Assembly: GCA_964536375.1 (NCBI GenBank)
Contig: CAZHXF010000002.1
Span: forward strand, 19,715 to 83,714
Direction: 5' to 3'
Source of the DNA: Desulfuromonas sp964536375
GTDB lineage: Bacteria > Desulfobacterota > Desulfuromonadia > Desulfuromonadales > Desulfuromonadaceae
DNA: 64,000 nucleotides
The position numbers and the translations under genes were made by a program. Below are positions 25,300 to 34,044 of this stretch, piece by piece (the first letter of the stretch is position 1; every line of letters begins with the position of its first letter). A model generated the notes under the pieces. That model was given only the letters and a program-made list of their open reading frames with translations, was not told the DNA's origin and ran no database searches.

Positions 25300-27888
25300 A
25301 TGAGCAAGAAAAGCGAAAAGGCAATGATCAATCTAACGATTGATGGTCAGGATGTGCAAATTGAGGCTGGCTCGACGATAATTGCTGCCGCGGAGAAAAT
25401 TGGCATCAAGATCCCGACCATGTGCTATTTGAAGAAACTCTCACCTACCGGGGCCTGTCGAGTGTGCCTGGTTGATGTTGAGGGGGTTGAGTCGCCGGTT
25501 ACCGCCTGTAATACCGTAGCGACTGACGGCATTGTGGTTACCACCACCACACCGGAGCTGGAAAAACAGCGTAAAGATATGATTCGTCTGATGTTGGTCA
25601 ATCATCCTCTGGATTGTCCGGTATGTGATGCTGCTGGTGAATGTGAATTGCAGGACATCTGTTTTCAATTTCATGTTCTGGATCAACCATATAGCGCTGA
25701 AGATGTTGCTCACGCCAAGATTACTACATGGCCTCTCATTGAAAATGTTCCTTCACGCTGCATCTTATGTGAGAAATGTGTCAAGGTAGGTTATGAGTTG
25801 ACCGGTATAGGTGACTTCAAAGTTGTCGAGCGCGGGGATAAGGCTTATATCGCCTGTATTCCACGCAATTCAATTGATCCATATATTGAAGGTAATGCTG
25901 TAGCCGTATGCCCTGTCGGCGCGATGATATCCAAGCCATTCAAGCATACGTCACGTAGTTGGACCATGGATAAGGTCGCTTCCATTGGCTTTGCTGGTGG
26001 CAGTTTGGAGCAGGTTGATCTCAACGTAAAGCAGAACAAATTGTATCGGATAACTTCTCAGGACGAAGTGACAATTAACAATGGTATGTTGAGTTTTGAT
26101 TCGTGCTTCGGCTATGGTTTTGTAAACTCTCCCGAGCGTATTCTTGCTCCGCGTGTTAAGCAGGCAGACGCTCAGGTTGAGGTAGATTGGGATACAGCTC
26201 AACAGACAGTGGTAGATAAGGTCAAAGAAGTTGGCGGCGGCGCTGTTGCTGGTCTGTCTTCTGCTCGTCTTACACTGGAAGAAAACTATCTGTTCCAGAA
26301 ATTGTTTCGTGCCGGTTTTGCCAGCAACAATATAGATTCTGATGCTCGTTATGGCATGCACAAAGTATCAGCAACTTTGTCAACTCTTTTAGGTTTGCGT
26401 GGTGCTAGTGCCAGTAGTGATAAAATTGCTCAAGCAGATGCTATCTTGGTTCTAGGCTCGGATATCACCTCCGAACAACCCCAAATTAACTATCAGATAC
26501 AGTTGGCACTGCGTAAAAATGATGCGCAACTGATTGTGGCTAATATGCGTAATGTGCGTATTGCTGGGCTATCAAATACTTTTCTCAATTATAAACCCGG
26601 CAGCGCGGCGACACTGGTTGGCGCATTGTGCAAGCTGATTGTTGATAACGGTAATGGTGCTGCCGATTTTGTAAAAAAATATGTAAAAAACAGCGCAGAT
26701 GTTAAAAAAGCGTTGGCAGCCATTGATCTCAAAAAAGCAGTAAAAGAGACAGGTGTTGAGTTAGCATTGTTGCAAGATGCCGCAGCAGCACTTGGTGCCG
26801 CCGGAAATGTGGCTATTATTTTTGGCGCAGATGTTACCAAGTCGGTCCAGAGTGTTGATGTTACCGCCGCGCTGGCTAATCTGGCGATTGTAACCGGAGC
26901 TTTGGTTGCGGATGGCGGCGGTTTGTTCCCCGTTGATGAAAGACCGAATACTCAAGGTTTGCTTGATGCCGGTGTATGCCCAGAGTTGCTTCCTGGTTAT
27001 CAAGGTTATGCAGGTGCTGCGCCTAAGTTCGCTCAGAGTTGGGGTGTTGGAGAGTTGCCTAGTGGCGGTATGAATGCTGATGAGATTCTTGCTGGTATCG
27101 AAGCAGGAACTGTGCGTTTCCTATATCTGGCTGGGACTAATCCTCTGGTTACCTTTGCCGATAGTGGGCGTTGGAAAAAAGCGTTACAAAAGGTTGAGTT
27201 CTTAGTAGTACAGGATATTCTTGATTCTGAACTGAGTCAGCTGGCTGATGTAGTTTTACCTGCCGCAGCCTATGCTGAAAAATCTGGTACCTATATTGCC
27301 TGTGATAATCGTGCTGGTATGCTTGCCAAAGCTATCAAGCCTGCCGGTAGTGCGCGCAGCGATAAGCAGATTTTTGCTGAGTTGTTTGCGGCGGTTAAAG
27401 GGAAGCAGACCTTGTGTAATGAGAAGATTTTGGTTGAGATGGCTGGTTTGACAGATTTGTTTGCCAGTGTAGCTGTGACTGGTGATGTTTATACTAGCTC
27501 CTGCACCAAAAAAGCTTATGCTCCTGCAGCTGCATCACTGATATTTTCAAAATTTGTAGCCAGCAAGGTTCACAAAGGGTTGCAGATGTTAACTGGTAAG
27601 ATGCATGCACATACTGGTGTTACATCCACGTATGCAGCAGGTGCCACAGATATTGCCCCAGCAGGCTATGTTGAAATAAATAAGCTAGATGCTGAGCAGG
27701 CAGGTATAGCTGAAGGGGTTCAAGTAACTGTCAACAGCAGTGTTGGTAGTGCAACCGGAATAGCACGTCTGAGCACTTTTGTCCCAGAAGGACTGGTTTT
27801 TGCCCCATATCATTTTGCTGAGTTGAATGCTCAGCAGGTTATCCCTGGTGGTGACAATATGGTAGAGGTGAACCTAGTTAAGGCTTAA
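25300..27888 (+). CDS. sfrA: NuoG-like Fe-S/molybdopterin-fold subunit, SfrA type
   Basis: 862 residues. An N-terminal [2Fe-2S] domain (CRVCLVDVEG, later TACNT) is followed by the NuoG-type segment NHPLDCPVCDAAGECELQD and a [4Fe-4S] set CILCEKCVKVGYE..AVCPVGA. The rest (about 220-860) is a molybdopterin-oxidoreductase fold of the kind that in NuoG carries no Mo cofactor. With SfrB it should pass electrons between NADPH and Fe-S centres. The true physiological acceptor of SfrAB is debated; a role in NADPH/ferredoxin or quinone redox balance is plausible. The gene lies 56 bases after sfrB. Confidence 0.88.
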   Translation: MSKKSEKAMINLTIDGQDVQIEAGSTIIAAAEKIGIKIPTMCYLKKLSPTGACRVCLVDVEGVESPVTACNTVATDGIVVTTTTPELEKQRKDMIRLMLVNHPLDCPVCDAAGECELQDICFQFHVLDQPYSAEDVAHAKITTWPLIENVPSRCILCEKCVKVGYELTGIGDFKVVERGDKAYIACIPRNSIDPYIEGNAVAVCPVGAMISKPFKHTSRSWTMDKVASIGFAGGSLEQVDLNVKQNKLYRITSQDEVTINNGMLSFDSCFGYGFVNSPERILAPRVKQADAQVEVDWDTAQQTVVDKVKEVGGGAVAGLSSARLTLEENYLFQKLFRAGFASNNIDSDARYGMHKVSATLSTLLGLRGASASSDKIAQADAILVLGSDITSEQPQINYQIQLALRKNDAQLIVANMRNVRIAGLSNTFLNYKPGSAATLVGALCKLIVDNGNGAADFVKKYVKNSADVKKALAAIDLKKAVKETGVELALLQDAAAALGAAGNVAIIFGADVTKSVQSVDVTAALANLAIVTGALVADGGGLFPVDERPNTQGLLDAGVCPELLPGYQGYAGAAPKFAQSWGVGELPSGGMNADEILAGIEAGTVRFLYLAGTNPLVTFADSGRWKKALQKVEFLVVQDILDSELSQLADVVLPAAAYAEKSGTYIACDNRAGMLAKAIKPAGSARSDKQIFAELFAAVKGKQTLCNEKILVEMAGLTDLFASVAVTGDVYTSSCTKKAYAPAAASLIFSKFVASKVHKGLQMLTGKMHAHTGVTSTYAAGATDIAPAGYVEINKLDAEQAGIAEGVQVTVNSSVGSATGIARLSTFVPEGLVFAPYHFAELNAQQVIPGGDNMVEVNLVKA

Positions 27889-27918
27889 TCAGTTCTACCT
27901 CTAGATTAACTATAGAAT

Positions 27919-27952
27919 AAAAAATCCCCGGCATATTGTCGGGGCTTTTTTA
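27919..27952 (+). terminator. Intrinsic terminator of sfrBA
   Basis: CCCCG (27926-27930) pairs with CGGGG (27940-27944), followed by CTTTTTT. It lies 30 bases after the sfrA stop and may also serve the convergent yccU-like gene. Confidence 0.85.
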
Positions 27953-27985
27953 TGCAGTTTTTTTAGGGGGGGCACTTGATAAGTA

Positions 27986-28396
27986 TCAGTATGCTTCGCG
28001 GTAATGTAATACGACTAACAGGCAACTACCGTCAGCTATGATGTTTATGCCATTGTTACGGCACATTTGCACCGCAGCTTCACTCTGTGCCCCCGGTTGC
28101 ATCCAAATATTTTTAATGCCCTTAGTTACTGCCTGTTGTACCACCTGCTCGGTAATTTTTGGCGGAGTGATTATAGACAAGCTGATAACTTCGTCGGGCA
28201 GATCGAGAACAGAGTTTATACAATCCAAACCCTCAATTTTATCCGCGTGGTTATTTACCGGGATTACATTGCTCCCAGCTTGCTGGTAGCAGCGTAATAC
28301 TTTGTTGCCATATTTGTTGCGATTAGTTGAGACCCCAGCAACTGCAAATAAAGGTGCTGCTAAAAATTGTTCTATCTGCTGGGTGACTGTATCCAT
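27986..28396 (-). CDS. CoA-binding (YccU-type) protein
   Basis: 136 residues, a single Rossmann-like CoA-binding domain: FAVAGVSTNRNKYGNKVLRCY near the start, ISLSIITPPK in the middle, and IWMQPGAQSEAAV towards the end. The fold is like the N-terminal part of SucD. Relatives are widespread, and their precise role is not settled. It follows rnhA by 12 bases on the same strand, so the two are probably co-transcribed. Confidence 0.82.
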   Translation of the reverse strand: MDTVTQQIEQFLAAPLFAVAGVSTNRNKYGNKVLRCYQQAGSNVIPVNNHADKIEGLDCINSVLDLPDEVISLSIITPPKITEQVVQQAVTKGIKNIWMQPGAQSEAAVQMCRNNGINIIADGSCLLVVLHYREAY

Positions 28397-28408
28397 GCCA
28401 TCCTCCTG

Positions 28409-28876
28409 TTATTGAGAAATTACTCTGTCTATTATTGCCTGGCGCGCTAATTCATCGCAGCGTTCGTTTTCCGTGTGTCCAGCATGACCTTTAACCCAGC
28501 ACCACTGTACGATGTGACCATTTACTGCTGCGTCCAAGCGTTCCCATAGGTCGCGATTAAGTACTGGTTTGCGTTGAGAATTTATCCAGCCCTTTTTTTT
28601 CCAACCCGCTATCCATTCTGTCATTCCCTTGCTTACATATTTGGAATCTGTAGTCATAGTAACAGTACAGGGTTTTTTCAGAGCTTCGAGCCCGACAATT
28701 GCCCCCATCAATTCCATGCGATTGTTGGTAGTATCAGCGGCGTAGCCGTTGAGTTCCTTTACGTGCTCACCGCAGCGCATAATAGTGCCATAGCCACCAG
28801 GTCCAGGATTGCCGCTACAGGCTCCATCGCTGAAAATTTCTACTACTGATATATTGTTATTGGTGGTATTGCTCAT
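28409..28876 (-). CDS. rnhA: Ribonuclease HI
   Basis: 155 residues, normal for bacterial RNase HI. It has FSDGACSGNPGPGGYG (first catalytic Asp), TTNNRMELMGA (Glu), TTDSKYVSKGM (Asp), the basic protrusion around GWKKKGW, and VKGHAGHTENERCDELA (His and last Asp). All four catalytic carboxylates are present. It cuts RNA in RNA-DNA hybrids. Confidence 0.95.
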   Translation of the reverse strand: MSNTTNNNISVVEIFSDGACSGNPGPGGYGTIMRCGEHVKELNGYAADTTNNRMELMGAIVGLEALKKPCTVTMTTDSKYVSKGMTEWIAGWKKKGWINSQRKPVLNRDLWERLDAAVNGHIVQWCWVKGHAGHTENERCDELARQAIIDRVISQ

Positions 28877-29142
28877 TAGAGATATCCGTTATTGTTATGA
28901 GGTCGCGCTGAATAAATACTTTTTGCCCAATATTGCCAAGATAATTAATTGATGTTGGTACAGGACTGATATAAGTTTGAGAAATAGAATCTTGTGCTGA
29001 ATTATGGCATTGTTTGTCTGATTTTGGTAGTTTTTGCACCAGTGAATTGTTTTTTTAGCAAAAGATACTAAGATATCTGTAATTCTGCAGAAATATATGT
29101 AGTAAATGTGTTTGAACTATTCTGGCTGTAAAGAGTATCGCT

Positions 29143-30783
29143 ATGTTGAAAAATAAATTTATTGTTCGGAAGAGCAAAAAAGCCAAACGGTCAATCTTGT
29201 ATATCAGCTTGTTGTTTTTCGTTCTTGACGCCACTTTTATTGTAATAAATTACCATTCAGCGCGTGAAGCACTTTATAAAAATCTTACGGATAAAGCTCT
29301 AATTAGCACTGCAAATTTTAATACTACGGTACAGATGACCTACCGCAGCATGCAGTTGATGTCTGATTTTATTAGTCATGATAACGAATTGAACCAGTTG
29401 TTTCTGCGTGGTAAAAAAGCTATAGACATGCACAATGAAATGGGAGATAGAATTGCTGCGGAGATTAGATCTGAATTGTTGCAGCAGGTAAAACCAGCAT
29501 GGGATCAGCTGACATCTAAATTTGATGTGCGCCAGTTGCATTATCATCTCGGTCCAGGTAGCTTGAGTTTCCTGCGGGTTCATAAGCCTACAAAGTTTGG
29601 CGACAGGATGGACAATCTGCGTTTTACCGTAGTTGATACTAATGCTACAGAAAAAGGTCACACAGGTTTTGAAACCGGACGTATCTATAGCGGCTTGCGC
29701 AGTGTTTCTCCTGTCTGGTGTTATGACAATGAGCAAGGACAATCTGTTTATGTTGGAGCTGTGGAAGTTGGGACATCATTTAAACAAATTTTACCGATGT
29801 TCCCACAAAATTACGCAACTGAAGTTGTAGTGCTTTTGACTAAGGAGCATGTTGAAAACAAGATGTGGCCGCAGTTTATAGCGCAATATTTTGCCGAGCA
29901 CACGGATATGAATTACTATTTGGAGGCAGCATCATCTGATATTGCTGCCAATCTAGTCAACGAATTGCTGAAGGTTTCTCCGATAAATGATGATTATAAG
30001 ACCCAAAATGTTGAGCTAGTAGAAATTAATGATGCACAGCTAGCTATGTATTACTTTCCGCTCCGTGACTACCGTGGAGATCAAGATCCAAATCTCAAAC
30101 CAGTAGGGTTAGTATTGTTATGGAGTGATGTGAGCGACCTGTTTACCGCTTTTAAAAAATCGGTTTGGATTAATATTGTTTACGCTGTATGCGGGTTTGT
30201 TTTTTTGGAAGCAGTATTACTCTGGTTCTTTAATCGTGAATTCCGTTTGCTGGTGGCTGAAAAGGAAGCGACCATTGATGGATTGACAGGTTTTTACAAC
30301 AGGCGTTATTTTGACAAGACGCTTAACCACGAAATGCTCGGAGCTAGTCGTAGTAATAGCGCGTTAGCGCTAATTATGTGCGACATTGACTACTTTAAAC
30401 AGTATAACGATACCTATGGTCATGTTGCTGGTGATGGTTGTTTGCAACAGGTTGCGGCTGTCATGGCGCACGTTTTAAAGCGCGGCAACGACTGGATTGC
30501 CCGATATGGTGGTGAGGAGTTTGTTATTGTGCTGCCGGGTACAGAGCTTGATGGTGCCTATCTTGTTGCAGAGCGCATCCGGGTAGCGGTAGAGGATGCT
30601 AACATACCTCACAGGACCTCCAAAGTTGGACCAAGAGTTACTATTAGTGTTGGAGTGGCATGTACTGTGGAAAAAGGTTGCACCTGCAACAGCGGTTTGA
30701 TTAATTGCGCGGATATGAAACTATATAAAGCGAAGGAGTCAGGGAGAAATGCAGTTTTTGCCGCTCCTAGATCCCCTACATAA
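29143..30783 (+). CDS. Membrane-bound diguanylate cyclase with periplasmic sensor domain
   Basis: 546 residues. One N-terminal membrane helix (about 17-36), a periplasmic region of ~290 residues resembling double-Cache sensors (FLRVHKPTKFGDRM, ETGRIYSGLRSVSPV), a second helix (about 345-367) and a C-terminal GGDEF domain. The active site reads GGEEF (456-460) and the inhibitory I-site RGND (447-450) is intact, so it should make c-di-GMP and be product-inhibited. No PAS, EAL or HAMP domain is seen. The ligand is unknown. It is transcribed alone and ends in a hairpin shared with fliC. Confidence 0.9.
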   Translation: MLKNKFIVRKSKKAKRSILYISLLFFVLDATFIVINYHSAREALYKNLTDKALISTANFNTTVQMTYRSMQLMSDFISHDNELNQLFLRGKKAIDMHNEMGDRIAAEIRSELLQQVKPAWDQLTSKFDVRQLHYHLGPGSLSFLRVHKPTKFGDRMDNLRFTVVDTNATEKGHTGFETGRIYSGLRSVSPVWCYDNEQGQSVYVGAVEVGTSFKQILPMFPQNYATEVVVLLTKEHVENKMWPQFIAQYFAEHTDMNYYLEAASSDIAANLVNELLKVSPINDDYKTQNVELVEINDAQLAMYYFPLRDYRGDQDPNLKPVGLVLLWSDVSDLFTAFKKSVWINIVYAVCGFVFLEAVLLWFFNREFRLLVAEKEATIDGLTGFYNRRYFDKTLNHEMLGASRSNSALALIMCDIDYFKQYNDTYGHVAGDGCLQQVAAVMAHVLKRGNDWIARYGGEEFVIVLPGTELDGAYLVAERIRVAVEDANIPHRTSKVGPRVTISVGVACTVEKGCTCNSGLINCADMKLYKAKESGRNAVFAAPRSPT

Positions 30784-30830
30784 CCAATTTAATTTCGGCT
30801 ATTTCGGCTACATAAATACAGCGATAAGTA

Positions 30831-30862
30831 AAAAGCCTGCGAATAAAAAATTGCAGGCTTTT
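30831..30862. terminator. Bidirectional terminator between the cyclase and fliC
   Basis: A perfect 10-bp stem AAAAGCCTGC (30831-30840) with GCAGGCTTTT (30853-30862), A/T flanked on both sides, sits between two convergent genes. Confidence 0.88.
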
Positions 30863-30897
30863 GCTTTCCACTATATGCCGTTAGTGCCGCTCATTGA

Positions 30898-31713
30898 TTA
30901 GCCGAGCAACGTCAGAACGTTCTCTCCAGTCAAATTTGCCTGAGCCTGCATAGCTACTCCGAACTTTTGCAGAATTTGATTCTTGGTCAGGTCAGCTACC
31001 TCCTTAGCCATGTCGGCATCGGAAATGCGCGAATTGGCCGCAGCGATGTTTTCTGCTGAAACGGACATGTTGTCAATGGCTGATTCAAAACGATTTTGCA
31101 CTGCGCCTAACTCCCCTCTGATTTCGGAAACCTGATTTAGGGCTTCATCTATGCTTTCAAGGGAGGACTGAGCCCCCAGTGCCGTAGATATATCCAACGC
31201 ATCGGTGCCCAGATCAGCTTGGGTTGCTCCGGCAATATTGACATTGATGGTCTCATTGGTGTTGGCTCCGACCTGAAAGCTCATGCCATCTTCGGCTTGG
31301 CTGCCATCCAGCAACGCTTGTCCGTTGAAGCTAGTTGTCTGGGAGATTCTATCCACCTCTGATTGCAGTTGCGAAAACTCAGCGTTCATTGCCTTACGAT
31401 CACTATCGTTATAAGTCCCGTTGCTTGACTGCACCGAGAGCTCGCGCATCCGTTGCAATAGCCCTGTCGTTTCGCTTAAAGCTCCATCTGCCGTTTGCGC
31501 CATCGAGATGCCGTCGTTGGTGTTGCGAATTGCCTGATTGACACCGCGTATCTGAGCATTCAATCGATCTGAGATCGCTACACCGGCAGCATCATCTTTG
31601 GCGCTGTTTATGCGCTGACCGCTGGCAAGCCGGGCAAAAGCCTTGTTTATACCGTTTTCTGATCTGTTCAGAGACTGTGTTCCGAGATTATTACTGCCGA
31701 TTGTGTTTGTCAT
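30898..31713 (-). CDS. fliC: Flagellin, short form with D0/D1 domains only
   Basis: 271 residues. The N-terminal coiled-coil region (SLNRSENGINKAFARLASGQRINSAKDDAAG is the classic start) runs to about 140, and the C-terminal one (SRISDADMAKEVADLTKNQILQKFGVAMQAQAN) from about 190. The central hypervariable D2/D3 region is almost absent. The conserved ends mean it should polymerise into a thin filament. A GGAG site lies before the ATG. No other flagellar gene is nearby, so hook, export and chaperone genes must be elsewhere. Confidence 0.95.
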   Translation of the reverse strand: MTNTIGSNNLGTQSLNRSENGINKAFARLASGQRINSAKDDAAGVAISDRLNAQIRGVNQAIRNTNDGISMAQTADGALSETTGLLQRMRELSVQSSNGTYNDSDRKAMNAEFSQLQSEVDRISQTTSFNGQALLDGSQAEDGMSFQVGANTNETINVNIAGATQADLGTDALDISTALGAQSSLESIDEALNQVSEIRGELGAVQNRFESAIDNMSVSAENIAAANSRISDADMAKEVADLTKNQILQKFGVAMQAQANLTGENVLTLLG

Positions 31714-32237
31714 TGTTCATTCTCCATGAGGTAACAAAGAGGACCTATTGTGAGTAGGCGCTTGTAGTTCCCTTTGTACGTGAAATTGAGAAAATATTTT
31801 TATACTAACTATATTCACTAACTCAACTGAATAAATTATAACAGAAATCTACCAATAACAGGGAACTGTTGGCTCAAATCGCGATTACTGTCGTTAAGAA
31901 GCTGATATAAAACAAAAGGATCGTCGTATAGCTATATGTTTAATAGGCGAACCCCGGGTATTTGAGCCCTTGTCCCACCTTGGAATGGCGTTGTTTTGGC
32001 CAGGCTGGAATGTTGAAAATTGCTGATCAGTGTATGTGCGGGGTGCGATCATCTGGTTAAAACGCTACTAAATTTAGCGGCGTATGCATATTCATAGAGC
32101 TTGTGGATGTAAGTTTCAGTAGGGGAATTGAGGTGTAATGTTTCGCATTCTTTTATTGTGGTAAAATATTCGAGTTGAACAGTTGCAAGCTCAACAAATT
32201 TCAATAATATGTCGAGTATTGACTGAAAGATTGAGGG
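31714..32237 (-). promoter_or_regulatory. 524-base gap upstream of fliC; AT-rich, possible -10 box
   Basis: No gene is visible. Reading the minus strand, TATAAT occurs about 122 bases before the fliC start (plus-strand ATTATA at 31835-31840), with no good -35. I found neither a convincing sigma-28 (TAAA..GCCGATAA) nor a sigma-54 (TGGC..TTGC) motif. The fliC leader is long and AT-rich. The part nearer the FtsZ-like gene (32000-32237) shows nothing I can name. Confidence 0.3.
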
Positions 32238-33248
32238 CTAAGTTTTTCTCCTCCCCGGGAAAGGTAAACAGGTCGGTCCGGGTTTTTTGACGCTTTCTAG
32301 CCCAGAAGCAATGATGGTAACCTTTAATGTGTTGTTTAGGGCCTCATCAATAACTAGCCCCGTGATAATCTCAGCATCCTTGTCAGCCTTATTCTGAATT
32401 TGTTCGATGATGGAGTGATATTCGTCCATTGTTAAACTAGACGAGGCGGAAATGTTGGCTAATATCCCTTTTGCCCCATCCAGCTTGTGATCTTCAAGAA
32501 GGGGGCTACAGATGGCTTGTTCTAGTGCCTCTTTAGCGCGGTTTTCTCCATCGGCTATGCCTGTGCCTATAATAACTCGGCCAGGATGAGTGAGGATTGT
32601 TCTCACATCGGCGAAGTCAACGTTGATCATGCCTGTAGTTTGAATGATGTCGATAATTCCATGCACGGCATACTTAAGTATGCCGTCAGCGGGTTTAAAA
32701 GCCTTTTTAATGGGAAGCTTGCTTGATAGTGAGGCAAGTCTATTGTTAGAAATTGTAATCAGCGAGTCGACATTTTTTTGCAACTCAAACAGACCATTTT
32801 TCGCCTGGGCTTGACGATTTTTACCTTCGAAGGAGAAGGGCATTGTCACTATGCCAACGGTTAAAATACCTAATTTTCTGGCTGCTTCACTTATGACTGG
32901 AGCTGCCCCTGTTCCAGTACCACCACCCATTCCTGCCGCGACAAACAACATATCTGCATCACTAATTTGTTCCATAATAAAAGAAAGCGTCTCATTGGCG
33001 GCTTCCTTGCCGACCTCAGGGTCTGCCCCAGCACCTAAACCTTGAGTAAGGTTTTTGCCGAGTTGGATTTTATTTAACAGACAGGGATCATCAGAGGGTG
33101 CCGCAAAATTAGAATTAGCCAGATAAAAAGCTACGTTTTCTAAATCTGTGGTTGCCATTGATTTGACGGCATTGCATCCACCACCGCCCACCCCAATCAC
33201 TTTGATTGTGACTGGTTTATCAATGTTTAGTAGTTCGAGCATGTTCAC
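32238..33248 (-). CDS. Divergent FtsZ paralogue without the usual C-terminal peptide
   Basis: 336 residues of the tubulin/FtsZ family. The GTP-binding signature GGGTGTGAAP (108-117) and the T7 loop NVDFADVRT (209-217) with both catalytic aspartates are intact, so it could bind GTP and polymerise. The N-terminal nucleotide loop is VIGVGGGGCNAV, but the usual NTDxQAL segment is replaced by ANSNFAAPSD. The core is followed by only about 20 residues (..PFPGRRKT), without the linker and FtsA/ZipA-binding peptide of cell-division FtsZ. It is away from any dcw cluster. It may be a second, specialised cytoskeletal protein rather than the division FtsZ. Confidence 0.85.
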   Translation of the reverse strand: MNMLELLNIDKPVTIKVIGVGGGGCNAVKSMATTDLENVAFYLANSNFAAPSDDPCLLNKIQLGKNLTQGLGAGADPEVGKEAANETLSFIMEQISDADMLFVAAGMGGGTGTGAAPVISEAARKLGILTVGIVTMPFSFEGKNRQAQAKNGLFELQKNVDSLITISNNRLASLSSKLPIKKAFKPADGILKYAVHGIIDIIQTTGMINVDFADVRTILTHPGRVIIGTGIADGENRAKEALEQAICSPLLEDHKLDGAKGILANISASSSLTMDEYHSIIEQIQNKADKDAEIITGLVIDEALNNTLKVTIIASGLESVKKPGPTCLPFPGRRKT

Positions 33249-33521
33249 CTCGTTAGATTAAATGATCATAGGAGTATGTCACACAAAGACGACGTTTCTG
33301 GTCGTGCATGATCAGGCACTCAAAAATGTTGTCCTAGGAGTGGGTTAATGGTGTTGTTTAAATGTGCTACCTCAACATTGAGGTGGTTGGTGTATATATT
33401 GTGCATAAAATTATCAGATGTCTACAATACTAGGGCATTGCCAGTGTCACTGCACGCATTAATTATCAAATTTTAGGAGGAACTCCGACGGAAGACAGGA
33501 TTGCATTCTTCTAAAGGAAAA

Positions 33522-33773
33522 ATGAAGTATAGAGGTAATGAAAATATCGTTATACATTTGGTCGTGGGAATCAATTTTAATGCACCTACAATTAGCCGTA
33601 ATTGCTTTTTTACTGATGACTATCCGAAGATAATTAAGGGAATTTTATTGAAAATGGCTCAGGGTGGAGATGAGATATCGGAAGATAGGTGGAAAAGAGA
33701 ACGTTTGAAATTATGCAAGCTAGTATTTATTCAGTCTAGCCCTATAGGTTTACAACTTATTGATAATAAATAA
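33522..33773 (+). CDS. Small AT-rich hypothetical protein
   Basis: 83 residues beginning MKYRGNENIVIHLVVG, no signal peptide or membrane helix, mixed charge. I do not recognise it. The ATG at 33522 has AAAGGA just upstream; a TTG 21 bases earlier is possible. Base composition is clearly more AT-rich than the neighbouring housekeeping genes. It abuts the tRNA pair, a common place for acquired DNA. Confidence 0.4.
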   Translation: MKYRGNENIVIHLVVGINFNAPTISRNCFFTDDYPKIIKGILLKMAQGGDEISEDRWKRERLKLCKLVFIQSSPIGLQLIDNK

Positions 33774-33802
33774 AAAACCCTGCTGAAGTTAATCAGCAGG
33801 GT
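33771..33802 (-). terminator. Terminator of the tRNA-Lys/tRNA-Glu transcript
   Basis: A 9-bp stem (ACCCTGCTG at 33777-33785 with CAGCAGGGT at 33794-33802) has a T-run on the minus strand. It can also stop the small plus-strand gene that ends at 33773. Confidence 0.88.
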
Positions 33803-33813
33803 CCTATATTTTT

Positions 33814-33891
33814 TGGCGTCCCCAAGGGGATTCGAACCCCTGTCGCCGCCGTGAAAGGGCGGTGTCCTGGGCCAGGCTAGACGATAGGGAC
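33814..33891 (-). tRNA. tRNA-Glu (UUC)
   Basis: Minus-strand cloverleaf starting GTCCCTATCGTCTAG and ending GGGGACGCCA. The anticodon stem-loop CCGCCCTTTCACGGCGG gives anticodon TTC, and the T-arm is CAGGGGTTCGAATCCCCTT. CCA is encoded. Confidence 0.95.
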
Positions 33892-33905
33892 GTATTTTTT
33901 AAAAA

Positions 33906-33981
33906 TGGTGAGCCGGGGGGGGATCGAACCCACGACCATCTGATTAAAAGTCAGATGCTCTACCAACTGAGCTACCGGCTC
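33906..33981 (-). tRNA. tRNA-Lys (UUU)
   Basis: Minus-strand cloverleaf starting GAGCCGGTAGCTCAGTTGG. The anticodon arm CTGACTTTTAATCAG gives anticodon TTT, and the 3' end is CCGGCTCACCA. It lies 14 bases before tRNA-Glu in the same transcript. Confidence 0.96.
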
Positions 33982-33993
33982 ACAACGAGGAAA

Positions 33994-34022
33994 GTTATAC
34001 GTGATGACTGTTTTGAAGTCAA
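33994..34022 (-). promoter_or_regulatory. Sigma-70-type promoter of the tRNA-Lys/tRNA-Glu unit
   Basis: On the minus strand TTGACT (plus 34017-34022), a 17-base spacer and TATAAC (plus 33994-33999) lie 12 bases before the tRNA-Lys 5' end. The tRNAs can therefore be made independently of purA. Confidence 0.75.
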
Positions 34023-34044
34023 TGGTTTTTTTTAAATAAAATTC

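Noticed and set aside
33501..33521. Upstream TTG start for the small AT-rich gene
   Set aside because: The ATG at 33522 has a better placed ribosome binding site; the TTG remains possible but less likely.
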